DNA of 42,048 bases from a virus. The notes below the pieces were generated by a model. The model had not been told where the DNA came from, ran no database searches, and saw only the letters and a program-made list of their open reading frames with translations. How positions within the stretch are numbered: position 1 is the first letter of the stretch; the number at the start of each line of letters is the position of its first letter. The stretch is from positions 1 through 42,048 of the IMG/VR virus record IMGVR_UViG_3300034418_009035. The stretch is one strand, 5' to 3'. Shown in pieces: positions 15,938 to 22,616 of the stretch. The position numbers were made by a program, and so were the translations under genes.

Positions 15938-16144
15938 ATGATGATTACTTCTTGCGCTGACTGCGCCTACTCAAAACACGATCAGCATGGCGTTTTGCGC
16001 TGTCACTATTACCCGCCTGTCGTGGTGGATAAAGGCGCTGGCTTCACTAACTCTTTTTTCCCGACTGTCACTGCTGATGACTTTTGCGCGTTTGGTGGTC
16101 AGGGTTTTGAATCGCCTCATCCTTCAGATAAGCGTTCAAAATAA
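15938..16144 (+). CDS. Small cysteine-rich (zinc-ribbon-like) protein
   Basis: 68 residues with four cysteines in the order C-x2-C ... C ... C (SCADCAYSKHD, LRCHYYPPVVV, FPTVTADDFCAFG), a pattern found in a family of small phage proteins likely to bind zinc. It is the only plus-strand gene inside the early minus-strand block. There is no clear ribosome site before ATG 15938 or 15941, so it may be leaderless or weakly expressed. Its last 77 bases are antisense to the end of the ribbon-helix-helix gene. Confidence 0.6.
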   Translation: MMITSCADCAYSKHDQHGVLRCHYYPPVVVDKGAGFTNSFFPTVTADDFCAFGGQGFESPHPSDKRSK

Positions 16145-16253
16145 AGCGGATTTGACCGCTCAAGCTACGGCCCTGATCCTGGGCGATTTGCTCAAGTCGG
16201 GCCTTTTCCTCCGTTGCCATCTTAAAACCGATGGCTTGCATTTGTGACTCCAT
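16068..16253 (-). CDS. Arc/CopG-like ribbon-helix-helix regulator
   Basis: 61 residues: a short strand (MQAIGFKMATEE) followed by two helices (EEKARLEQIAQDQGRSLSGQIRFILNAYL), the classic ribbon-helix-helix layout of small dimeric repressors such as Arc. An AAAGGAG site lies 10 bases before the ATG at 16253. The last 25 or so residues are polar, and their DNA overlaps the opposite-strand cysteine-rich gene. It probably controls nearby early transcription; the palindrome at 21175 and the operators near 20000 are candidate targets (inference). Confidence 0.78.
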   Translation of the reverse strand: MESQMQAIGFKMATEEKARLEQIAQDQGRSLSGQIRFILNAYLKDEAIQNPDHQTRKSHQQ

Positions 16254-16320
16254 TTTAGTTTTCTCCTTTCGCTTTTGTTAAAATCTGAGCAGTTTCCAGC
16301 CTTACTCAGGGCTTTTAATT

Positions 16321-16944
16321 TTATACTAGACTCCAAGCGTCTTTTGGGATGTTTGTGTCCAAGTCGATTATAAGTACACTTGAGTTTCTCCATTGTGTAC
16401 CGTTCCAAATGCCTACATACTCTTTACCATCGTCATCCACTCGGACACTAGCCTGCATCCTATGGATTCTCTTACCTTTCCCGATAATTGTGCCAACCCA
16501 AGTACTTTTCCCAACCTCATTTCCATTAACAACTAAGTTTCCGTCTACAATCTCAGTAGGAACCCAGTTTGAGAAGATTTCTTTACAAACCACATAACAA
16601 CTGTCTTTCTCGCTTATGGAGAAAGTAGTTAGACTGTCTATTTGGTTTCTTTGGGCTCGTACTTTTAAAGATTCAGGAATAAGAGGTTTGACAACTTCTT
16701 CAAAAACTCTCATGATTAACTCTTCATTACGGTAAACCTCAATCAACAATTCCAAGTTTTCCTCAAATCGCTCCACTTGATACCATTCAAGATTGAAGGT
16801 TTTATATCGCTTCATATCTGCGAAAGCTTTACAAAGTTTTTTATTTTGTTTTTTGATAACTTTGAAGCTGTTTTTAAAATCTTCAACCATTTGCTTCAAT
16901 ATTGCTTGTTGCTCTGCTTTGTATTTCTTCGTAACTGTGCTCAT
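16321..16944 (-). CDS. Hypothetical 207-residue protein
   Basis: Starts at the ATG at 16944 (MSTVTKKYK), 8 bases after GAAAGGG; the ATG two codons upstream is too close to the ribosome site. The N-terminal half is helical and Lys-rich (KAEQQAILKQMVEDFKNSFKVIKKQNKKLCKAF). The C-terminal half is beta-rich (VPTEIVDGNLVVNGNEVG ... RMQASVRVDDDGKEYVGIWNGTQW). No family recognised. It is led by its own promoter at 16989-17017, so it may be an independently controlled early gene. Confidence 0.68.
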   Translation of the reverse strand: MSTVTKKYKAEQQAILKQMVEDFKNSFKVIKKQNKKLCKAFADMKRYKTFNLEWYQVERFEENLELLIEVYRNEELIMRVFEEVVKPLIPESLKVRAQRNQIDSLTTFSISEKDSCYVVCKEIFSNWVPTEIVDGNLVVNGNEVGKSTWVGTIIGKGKRIHRMQASVRVDDDGKEYVGIWNGTQWRNSSVLIIDLDTNIPKDAWSLV

Positions 16945-16949
16945 TTTCA

Positions 16950-16963
16950 TTTCCCTTTCGTTT
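16950..16963 (-). promoter_or_regulatory. AAACGAAAGGGAAA box before the 207-residue gene
   Basis: Minus-strand AAACGAAAGGGAAA, one of five near-identical boxes at early gene starts, here directly after a sigma70-type promoter. Confidence 0.6.
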
Positions 16964-16988
16964 AGTTGTTTTCCTTATCGACAAACTA

Positions 16989-17017
16989 AGAATAAAACAT
17001 ATCGCAAACAATGTAAA
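16989..17017 (-). promoter_or_regulatory. Sigma70-type promoter
   Basis: On the minus strand, TTTACA (17012-17017) and TATTCT (16989-16994) are 17 bases apart, in the AT-rich gap after the primase stop. It would drive the genes from 16944 leftwards. Confidence 0.6.
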
Positions 17018-17034
17018 TATATTTTTTTATTTTT

Positions 17035-19548
17035 TTAAATTTTTTTAACAAGTTGAACAAGTCGGCCTTGCTTCCCATCGTTGCGAATCGTTTGCACTTG
17101 CTCAAGTTCTATCTTTGCGTCCTCCTTCAGAGTTTGTAAAATAGCCTGCCTGTCTTTAGTCGAAACGGTTGAACCGCACCGATTAAAAACTTTGCTGACC
17201 AACTTCTGTCCCGGTGTTTCAGGGCTGTAGTCTTCCACCTTCTCGATATTCGATAGGAACTGGCGCGCTGTTCTATCTGCTAAATCTTTTCCCACGTTAC
17301 TTTCAATGTTGCTTGTGTACTGCTTGAAAATATAGTCTGCTAAAGCGACCGCCCACTTAACGTCCTGCAACTCGACTTTCCTTTGCGGGTTTCGTATCTC
17401 GTTTAAGTTTCGGGCCGCGTAATGACAAAGGCAAAGCTTTCCAGCGGTTTCAATGTAGCGAGAAAAGATTGAGTTAAGATTGCGCTCGTCTTTTAAAATC
17501 TCTTCGTCTCTCAGCTTCAAATAATGCTCCACTTTTTCATCAAACAGCTTTCGCGCTTCCTGTGAAAATTGGACTGTGTGGATCGAAGCAACGCGGGAGC
17601 CGTACTCAATCAATTCTGCCTTTTTCTTCTGCGACTGTCCCTGCACCTGCAAACCTTCCTGCTCAATCTTGCGCGCCTCTATTTCTTTTCCCTTCTCTTT
17701 GTAGAAATTGACAACCGAGTTTTCAAAAACAGAAGAGTTATTTAAAATGGAGTCGAGGTCAAGCTCTATTTCATCTTCCTTTTCAGGAATCGACTTGTAC
17801 ACAATTTCCGTCCCGTAAAGCTTTTTCAGCGACTCGATAACTTCTGGTGAAATTTCAGCATTCACGGCTCGATTCGGTTTATTAGGTCGGTTAACACTAA
17901 CAACAAACCAGCGACCCAAAAAACCGCCCTCGATGTCATCCATGCTCATGGTCTGCCAAAACTTCTTCGGCGTTCCAGTTGCGTAGATTGAAAGCATCGG
18001 ATTGTGGATCGTGAAAGTTCTCTCCTGGTCGGCGTACATTTTAGAGTAAGAGCTGCCGGACATCGTAGCCAATGACTTCAAAAGCTGTACAATCTCGCTC
18101 TTTTGATTGTTTGCGCTTCGCTTGTTGTTTTGCATCGTGTCGCCAAACTCGTCAAAAAATGCAAGTCTGACAGGGTAATACTTGAGCGCTGATAAAATCG
18201 CCGCGCTTCCGGTGTACTCACTTCCACCGTCCGTTTTCTGCATTCCCTCGCCGACCTCGTTTCTAAGCTTTGAAAGATACGAAATAACGCTATTTTTCCC
18301 CGTACCAGAAGGCGCAAGTGCAAGCGTGTATATATTCGGCTGAATGCCAGAGCTAGATAGCTGTATTTTCTGCGAAATCGCCGTATTGATAATGCAAATC
18401 GCACCACAAAGCGCAATCTCTGGATAGGAAAATTCGGAAGTGTTCAAAATATCGCGCACAATATCGCCTATCAAATTATCGGGATAGAATATTGAGTCAT
18501 TGTTAGCCTTCTCGTCCATTTTGAGCGTTGTTTTTTGCGTTTTCTCAGCTTCGACTACCTTGCGTATTGATTTGTTAAATATCTCGAAATCTGATGGCGT
18601 GTATGCTTCTAAACCTTCAACGTGCGATAAGTCGCGTGGCTGTTCCATGCCTGAGCGAACCGCCTTGTCAATTGCACCTACCTTTTCAATCTCTGGGATC
18701 GGGCCCTGCGCGTCGCATGCTCGGCGCATTTCCTGCACGACTGTTTCGTACTTTAGCGCTCCAGCACCAACCAGTTGACCGAGTTTGTAGCACAGACGAT
18801 TCAGCGCGGCGTTACGTCCTGCGCCTTTGGGCCATTGCTCAATTTCTTCTGACGAATCTTTGAGTGCTTGCTGTCCGTAGGCTGTGATAGCGTCCGTGAC
18901 GATTTCCAAGCGCACGCCTGCCTTGACGGTTGTTTGTTCTGGTTTAACTTTGTACGCGTCAGGGTCGAGTAAGTTTGTCTGCGTACTTTCTTGTGCTTCG
19001 AAGCTGAATAGAGCTTCGGGGTTTTGAACTCGCGCCGTGTAGAAGATGCGAGAAGGGTTTTTACAGACTTGATCGACGTTATCTATACCTTCCTGCTGGT
19101 CAGGGAATTTAGTGCGAAGGTATTGACTCACACCGATCCAAACAGCTTTGTACTCTTCGGGATAGACCGACCTGGAAAGAGGGACGACAAGGCGGAACTT
19201 GACGCGCCTTTTGTTTTCGCCTGGGACTTTTGTGCCATGGTTAAAGCTGGTGTACATAAACCAATAAAAAGGCAGTTCTTGTAATTGCTCAATCTGCGAT
19301 TCGCTTGAATCGTCAAAATCGAACATCATTAAATCGTGATGTTTAACCGCTTCGTCTTTGCGCTCTCCTGATTCAATAAAGCCGGGAATTATTGCAATTC
19401 CGTCTTTCTCTGTCTGCTTCGCTACGATTTGAGCGTAACTCAAGCAGGCGATCAGTTTTTTAATATCGCCTTCCTGACTGATTGTTGCTGTGTCCATCTT
19501 GGACTTGCACAGTGACCATTGACCGCGCCAAGTTGTTTTCGTTCTCAT
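17035..19548 (-). CDS. Primase-helicase (AEP-like N-terminus, DUF3987-like ATPase)
   Basis: 837 residues. The N-terminal part has an archaeo-eukaryotic-primase-like set: acidic HDLMMFDFDD at 71-80, SFNHGTKVPGENKRRVKFRLVVPLSR at 101-126, and NPSRIFYTA at 164-172. The C-terminal part is a DUF3987-type P-loop ATPase: Walker A LAPSGTGKNS at 411-420, Walker B RLAFFDEFGD at 461-470. It would synthesise primers and unwind DNA at the origin. It is the only replication-initiation protein visible, and it lies beside the gene-free region at 19549-20221. The AAACGAAAGGG box stands before its ATG. Confidence 0.85.
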   Translation of the reverse strand: MRTKTTWRGQWSLCKSKMDTATISQEGDIKKLIACLSYAQIVAKQTEKDGIAIIPGFIESGERKDEAVKHHDLMMFDFDDSSESQIEQLQELPFYWFMYTSFNHGTKVPGENKRRVKFRLVVPLSRSVYPEEYKAVWIGVSQYLRTKFPDQQEGIDNVDQVCKNPSRIFYTARVQNPEALFSFEAQESTQTNLLDPDAYKVKPEQTTVKAGVRLEIVTDAITAYGQQALKDSSEEIEQWPKGAGRNAALNRLCYKLGQLVGAGALKYETVVQEMRRACDAQGPIPEIEKVGAIDKAVRSGMEQPRDLSHVEGLEAYTPSDFEIFNKSIRKVVEAEKTQKTTLKMDEKANNDSIFYPDNLIGDIVRDILNTSEFSYPEIALCGAICIINTAISQKIQLSSSGIQPNIYTLALAPSGTGKNSVISYLSKLRNEVGEGMQKTDGGSEYTGSAAILSALKYYPVRLAFFDEFGDTMQNNKRSANNQKSEIVQLLKSLATMSGSSYSKMYADQERTFTIHNPMLSIYATGTPKKFWQTMSMDDIEGGFLGRWFVVSVNRPNKPNRAVNAEISPEVIESLKKLYGTEIVYKSIPEKEDEIELDLDSILNNSSVFENSVVNFYKEKGKEIEARKIEQEGLQVQGQSQKKKAELIEYGSRVASIHTVQFSQEARKLFDEKVEHYLKLRDEEILKDERNLNSIFSRYIETAGKLCLCHYAARNLNEIRNPQRKVELQDVKWAVALADYIFKQYTSNIESNVGKDLADRTARQFLSNIEKVEDYSPETPGQKLVSKVFNRCGSTVSTKDRQAILQTLKEDAKIELEQVQTIRNDGKQGRLVQLVKKI

Positions 19549-19551
19549 GTT

Positions 19552-19566
19552 TTCCCTTTCGTTTTC
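19552..19566 (-). promoter_or_regulatory. AAACGAAAGGGAAA box before the primase gene
   Basis: Minus-strand AAAACGAAAGGGAAA ends 3 bases before the ATG at 19548; same box as at 10421, 13389, 16950 and 20737. Confidence 0.6.
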
Positions 19567-19889
19567 ATTAAAAAAGAGTTTTTCCCTTTTTTTGGTCTTT
19601 TTTTGTCATTATTTTGTTGTTCTTTGTGGTGGACTTTTTGCCTACCTAGATTGAAGAATAGCAGTCGAAATCACAAAAAACAATAAAAAAAGACAAAAAA
19701 ATGACAAAATAATGGATTTTGGTTTTTGGTGTCTCGCCTTTACTGGTGCGGATTTGAGTGGGATAAAAAAGACAAAATACAATAAAAAGAATAATACTCT
19801 TTTTTTATAGGCTTTTTTTCTTTTTTTGAGAGGGAAAAAGACAATATATATACTCTACCCCCCTTTTTTTCTGTTTTTTGTTATTTTTT

Positions 19890-19950
19890 GGCTGGAAATG
19901 GCTAAAAATGGGTCGAATTGGCTGGAAATGGGTGTATTTTTGGCTATTTT
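19890..19950. repeat. Helically phased 10-bp repeats (GGCTGGAAAT-type)
   Basis: Consecutive 10-base units GGCTGGAAAT, GGCTAAAAAT, GGGTCGAATT, GGCTGGAAAT, GGGTGTATTT and a final GGCTATTTT. The exact unit TTGGCTGGAAATGG recurs after 30 bases (19889 and 19919). A/T runs repeated every helical turn are expected to bend DNA. Likely an origin or promoter architectural element. Confidence 0.6.
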
Positions 19951-19976
19951 GCGATTTATATATCAAAAAGCTAGGA

Positions 19977-20172
19977 ACATTGTACAAAAATTTAGCGTAT
20001 TTATACAAAAAACCTTGTATCTTGAATCAAAAATTTTCAGCATTGTACAAAAATATTCAGCATTGTACAAAAATTTTGCACCGTGATACATTGAAATTGA
20101 CTCTATATGCGCAGAAAATTTGCACCATGAGAAAATAAAGTTTGATTTAAGGTTGATATTTTTTGTACAATG
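19977..20172. promoter_or_regulatory. Four TTGTACAA operator-like palindromes
   Basis: CATTGTACAAAAA occurs at 19978, 20041 and 20061, and in inverted orientation at 20157-20172. The 20041 and 20061 copies share the longer TTCAGCATTGTACAAAAAT and are exactly 20 bases apart, two helical turns. The core TTGTACAA is a perfect palindrome, as expected for a dimeric regulator. The cluster lies directly upstream of the two-HTH gene, so autoregulation is the simplest inference. Confidence 0.7.
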
Positions 20173-20221
20173 ATCCTAGAAAATTGAAACATTGCACCGA
20201 CTTAAAAAGGAGTTTTACATT

Positions 20222-20680
20222 ATGAGCCAGGAAGTAAAAGAAGTGAGAGACGTTTTAGAACAAGCAGGTATTACACCAAAAGAAGCTGCGGAGCTTTGGA
20301 AAATTGCGAAACGCTCAGCAGTCCAGAAATTGAACGGCACACGCGCTATGAGTTTGGACGATGCTATAACACTTGCAGATAAGGTTTATGATAGCCAAAA
20401 GGAACCGGAGGAATGGCGTAGCTTTTTGAGAAAACTATCAAAGTTAAAGAGGTCTGAAACAATTGTGAAAGAATACATTGATTACGTCTGCCACAAAACA
20501 GCCGTCAACTATAAAGACCTACCGAAGATTTTAGACTTGTCGAAGGTGGCGTTTAGCCAGCGAATAACAATGAAGGTTAGATTTAGCGCTACTGAAGGTC
20601 TGGTTATGGCTGAAACTTTCTATAAGGATGAGAAGGAGCAATTGGCTTTCATAAAAAAACTTATGGAAATTAGTCAATAA
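20222..20680 (+). CDS. Putative regulator with two HTH-like halves
   Basis: 152 residues from the ATG at 20222, which has AAGGAG about 10 bases upstream. Residues 8-60 (LEQAGITPKEAAELWKIAKRSAVQKLNGTRAMSLDDAITLADKVYDSQKE) read as a helix-turn-helix domain of the XRE/Cro style. Residues 82-139 repeat the same pattern (TAVNYKDLPKILDLSKVAFSQRITMKVRFSATEGLVMAETFYKDEKE), both halves ending in D-x2-KE. So the protein looks like a fused tandem duplication, possibly a pseudo-dimer. It stands next to four TTGTACAA palindromes, suggesting it binds them and controls the early switch. HTH identity is by pattern only. Confidence 0.65.
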   Translation: MSQEVKEVRDVLEQAGITPKEAAELWKIAKRSAVQKLNGTRAMSLDDAITLADKVYDSQKEPEEWRSFLRKLSKLKRSETIVKEYIDYVCHKTAVNYKDLPKILDLSKVAFSQRITMKVRFSATEGLVMAETFYKDEKEQLAFIKKLMEISQ

Positions 20681-20736
20681 GTATTAACTTCTGGTTAGGT
20701 TGGCCCGAAAAGGTGAAAGACTAAAACAATTAAACT

Positions 20737-20750
20737 AAACGAAAGGGTTT
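20737..20750 (+). promoter_or_regulatory. AAACGAAAGGG box before the 66-residue gene
   Basis: AAACGAAAGGG on the plus strand, 6 bases before the ATG at 20754; the only plus-strand member of the early-gene box group. Confidence 0.6.
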
Positions 20751-20753
20751 AAG

Positions 20754-20954
20754 ATGAAAGGTATAATTTTAAAGATTGATGATAAGCCGGTAATCAAAGT
20801 AGGTAAGCAATACGGAACGGCAACCGGCGGGCGAAAAGCTCACATATTCAAGTCACGCTTTGAGGCGAAGCAGTTCTTAAAAACTCATGTCGTAAATTTG
20901 GAAAAGGTAGAAGTCGTGAAGGTTGAAGCAACAGAAGAAACAGACAAAAACTGA
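20754..20954 (+). CDS. Hypothetical 66-residue basic protein
   Basis: Small Lys-rich protein (MKGIILKIDDKPVIKVGKQY ... GGRKAHIFKSRFEAKQFLKTH) ending in an acidic tail (ATEETDKN). The start is fixed by the AAACGAAAGGG box. The regular pattern KxxHIFKSRFEAKQFL resembles small phage proteins that pair a beta hairpin with one helix, but I cannot name the family. It is the second gene after the HTH regulator, in the early plus-strand unit. Confidence 0.62.
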   Translation: MKGIILKIDDKPVIKVGKQYGTATGGRKAHIFKSRFEAKQFLKTHVVNLEKVEVVKVEATEETDKN

Positions 20955-20969
20955 TAGGCAGGTTAAGCG

Positions 20970-21161
20970 ATGCAACGAATATACAAAAAAGACTGGACAG
21001 AAAAAGAAGCAAAAGAGTTAGCCAAAATTATGAGCTTGGGCGAAATCGCGCAAGAGCAATTCGACGCTTTTATGGATCAAGACAGCGCAAGCGTCGCACT
21101 CCTGGTGAGAGTGGCGCAGTACAGGCGCAGAATGAAAAGTGAAAGAGTTTTTTCTAGGTAG
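20970..21161 (+). CDS. Hypothetical 63-residue protein
   Basis: Follows the previous gene by 15 bases. Helical throughout (WTEKEAKELAKIMSLGEIAQEQFDAFMDQDSASVALLVRVAQYRRRM), with a basic end. AGGCAGG stands before the ATG. No known domain. It is the last gene before the operator palindrome and structured RNA at 21175-21308. Confidence 0.58.
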   Translation: MQRIYKKDWTEKEAKELAKIMSLGEIAQEQFDAFMDQDSASVALLVRVAQYRRRMKSERVFSR

Positions 21162-21174
21162 GTAATAAAGATTG

Positions 21175-21206
21175 CAATTCAAAATAGAATTGTGATTTAA
21201 TAATAC
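21175..21206 (+). promoter_or_regulatory. Operator palindrome and promoter-like segment
   Basis: CAATTC (21175-21180), a 6-base spacer AAAATA, and GAATTG (21187-21192) form a perfect 6+6 inverted repeat. TTTAATAATAC follows and could be a -10 region. The arrangement sits just before the structured RNA, so a repressible promoter for it is plausible. Confidence 0.45.
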
Positions 21207-21209
21207 AAG

Positions 21210-21308
21210 CGACTGAACACCGCAACCAGAAACAATTTAATAAATTGCTCGAAAGAGCCAGCCCCTCGGCTTTCCTATGCGGTGTTCAAAAGTCGGGGGG
21301 TTTTTATT
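21210..21308 (+). ncRNA. Multi-hairpin structured RNA element
   Basis: A long closing stem pairs GAACACCGCA (21215-21224) perfectly with TGCGGTGTTC (21278-21287), extended by CGACT (21210-21214) with AGTCG (21291-21295) across an AAA bulge. Inside are three small hairpins in series: CAATTT-AAT-AAATTG (21233-21247), CTC-GAAA-GAG with a GNRA tetraloop (21248-21257) and AGCC-CCTC-GGCT (21260-21271). GGGGGG and TTTTTATTT follow (21295-21309), giving a terminator-like end; CCCC in the third hairpin could alternatively pair with the G-run. I know no named RNA family with this layout. It may be an independent small RNA or a leader of the gene at 21323. Confidence 0.6.
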
Positions 21309-21322
21309 TGCAAGGGAGAGAG

Positions 21323-21592
21323 ATGGAAGACCCAAACTTCATAGGACTATGCGACAACTGTGGTGTAGTAGAAGGCTACGCATGGGAAAGAGATGATGAC
21401 CCGCCAGATTGGGCAAACGCTTGTACTGAATGCGGAAGTGAAGATATTTACGATTTGGAAATGATTGATAGTATCGAAGAGAGTAAGCACGAAGCGATTC
21501 TTGAAGCCTACCAGGAGCTCGCAGATTCAAGCGACTATGAAGACCGTTTGAGAGCTGAGGGATTTATTAAAGCTTTGGAGGTTTTGATATGA
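21323..21592 (+). CDS. Small zinc-ribbon-like protein
   Basis: 89 residues from the ATG at 21323, which has AAGGGAGAG just upstream and lies after the structured RNA. Two CxxC pairs (LCDNCG and ACTECG) about 25 residues apart form a zinc-ribbon pattern; the rest is acidic and helical (DSIEESKHEAILEAYQELADSSD). The stop overlaps the next start (ATGA). Specific role unknown. Confidence 0.68.
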   Translation: MEDPNFIGLCDNCGVVEGYAWERDDDPPDWANACTECGSEDIYDLEMIDSIEESKHEAILEAYQELADSSDYEDRLRAEGFIKALEVLI

Positions 21593-22125
21593 GCAAATTG
21601 CAAGAACGATTAAATCATATTGGTGAGCTAGTCCGAGGTTTGTCAGAGCAAACCTCTGGAAACATCACAATTATAAATTCGAATTGTCAAATGCTGGAAA
21701 ACAGACTAGAGGAAATTGAAAAGAAAGTCCAAGACCTTGAGACAAAAACAGCATCAGATTTGTCTCAAACAGTTGTTGCAGAAAGCACAACAAGTGAAGA
21801 GCAGGATTGTTTTTGGGTGGCTAGAGACGAAGGTGGTCTTTTTGCTTTTTCTGAAGAACCGGAGTTTTTTCGAGGTGAGTGGTCTTCAGATAGTGATTAC
21901 CATAAATTGCCAGCCAATTTATTCCCACAAGTCACTTTCGAAAACAGCCCTCAAAAACTACTGCTTGAATCATCTATTTCCAAAATGGAAACAGTTGAAA
22001 AAGAATTCGACAGACAAAGGGCTTTGGAGTTGTTGGATATTATTGATTTTGAATATTGGGATTGTGTAACAAATAAAGTGATGGAAAATTCTATTGAAGA
22101 GCTTCGTCAAATGCTTGGGGGATAA
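21589..22125 (+). CDS. Coiled-coil protein with small C-terminal phage domain
   Basis: 178 residues. Residues 1-60 form a coiled coil (CQMLENRLEEIEKKVQDLETKTASDL). Residues about 75-125 (CFWVARDEGGLFAFSEEP ... LPANLFPQVTFENSPQKLLL) resemble a short beta domain that recurs in phage proteins of unknown function, marked by FWVARDEGG and LFPQVTFENSP. A helical tail follows. It is coupled to the zinc-ribbon gene by ATGA. No function is assigned. Confidence 0.65.
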   Translation: MSKLQERLNHIGELVRGLSEQTSGNITIINSNCQMLENRLEEIEKKVQDLETKTASDLSQTVVAESTTSEEQDCFWVARDEGGLFAFSEEPEFFRGEWSSDSDYHKLPANLFPQVTFENSPQKLLLESSISKMETVEKEFDRQRALELLDIIDFEYWDCVTNKVMENSIEELRQMLGG

Positions 22126-22126
22126 G

Positions 22127-22189
22127 ATGAGTAAATTTGATGATGGAATGTTGTTTGTAATAAAAAAGATTCGGGAGGTTATCGAGTGA
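22127..22189 (+). CDS. 20-residue minigene
   Basis: ATG one base after the preceding stop, with GGGGGAT before it, reading MSKFDDGMLFVIKKIREVIE and stopping at 22189 in a GTGA overlap with the next GTG start. It may be a real micropeptide or only a translational coupler carrying the ribosome to the next gene, whose GGGAGG site lies inside it. Confidence 0.35.
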   Translation: MSKFDDGMLFVIKKIREVIE

Positions 22190-22440
22190 GTGAAGAAAAT
22201 CAATTCGAACAGTATTGGAGAAATTACGGAGAATTACACGCTTCAATGTGCGGAGGTGATATTAAGCAATTTGCTAAAGATATTTGGTTGAGTGCTTCAA
22301 GTTTTAACGAAAAGAGGAAGGCGGAGATAGCTTTAGAAATATTCAACGAGTTTGATAATTCAGTGCCACCATCAAAAAATTTCGAAAACGACTGGGATAA
22401 ATTTATGAGTTGGCTTGATGAAAAAGCGAAGGGGGAGTGA
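22186..22440 (+). CDS. Hypothetical 84-residue acidic protein
   Basis: GTG start with a strong GGGAGG site 9 bases upstream. Helical and acidic, with several aromatic residues (NQFEQYWRNYGELHASM ... NFENDWDKFMSWLDEKAKGE). No recognised domain, cysteine motif or membrane segment. It is one of a chain of short overlapping genes between the HTH regulator and the nuclease, the usual place for small host-takeover proteins. Confidence 0.58.
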   Translation: MSEENQFEQYWRNYGELHASMCGGDIKQFAKDIWLSASSFNEKRKAEIALEIFNEFDNSVPPSKNFENDWDKFMSWLDEKAKGE

Positions 22441-22447
22441 AGCCGAA

Positions 22448-22603
22448 ATGAACAACCGAACTAAACTTTCACCTCCAGGTTGGCGCACTTGCTCTATTTG
22501 TGGCTGTCAATTTAAAAGAAAGCGTGACAAACATATAGAACAGGAAATAGAATTGATAATTCCGGCGACTTGGTGCAGTGATTGTTACTTGTTGCCATTT
22601 TAA
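22448..22603 (+). CDS. Small CxxC zinc-finger-like protein
   Basis: 51 residues from the ATG at 22448, with GGGGGAG 10 bases upstream. CSICGCQFKRKRDKH and WCSDC give two CxxC pairs about 30 residues apart, so zinc binding is likely, and the basic stretch KRKRDK suggests nucleic-acid contact. An in-frame ATG at 22415 lies inside the preceding gene without a better ribosome site. Confidence 0.58.
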   Translation: MNNRTKLSPPGWRTCSICGCQFKRKRDKHIEQEIELIIPATWCSDCYLLPF

Positions 22604-22616
22604 GAAAGGGAAAAAG

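Larger units (their letters stand above)
19549..20221. other. Gene-free AT-rich control region, candidate replication origin
   Basis: 673 bases without a credible gene between the divergent primase and the two-HTH regulator. Contents in order: the primase box and A/T-runs with recurring GACAAAA units (19560-19800), pyrimidine tracts (19796-19870), helically phased GGCTGGAAAT units (19890-19950), four TTGTACAA palindromes (19980-20170) and three GCACC-containing repeats near 20077, 20122 and 20193. ORFs here are low-complexity. Strand asymmetry, AT-richness, iterated sites and the adjacent primase make it the best origin candidate; this is inference. Confidence 0.55.

Noticed and set aside
19805-20138. 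Overlapping low-complexity ORFs on both strands in the control region
   Set aside because: They translate A/T-runs and repeats (Phe, Lys, Tyr, Asn), lack ribosome sites and coincide with regulatory repeats.
19549-20221. Attachment site or lysogeny module
   Set aside because: No integrase, excisionase or core repeat with a tRNA segment; the operators alone do not show lysogeny.
21210-21300. tRNA gene
   Set aside because: No acceptor, D-arm and T-arm arrangement and no CCA; the TTCAAAA stretch resembles a T-loop only by chance.
21245-21322. 5' extension of the zinc-ribbon gene from TTG at 21245
   Set aside because: It would place coding sequence inside the structured RNA; ATG 21323 has a good AAGGGAGAG site.
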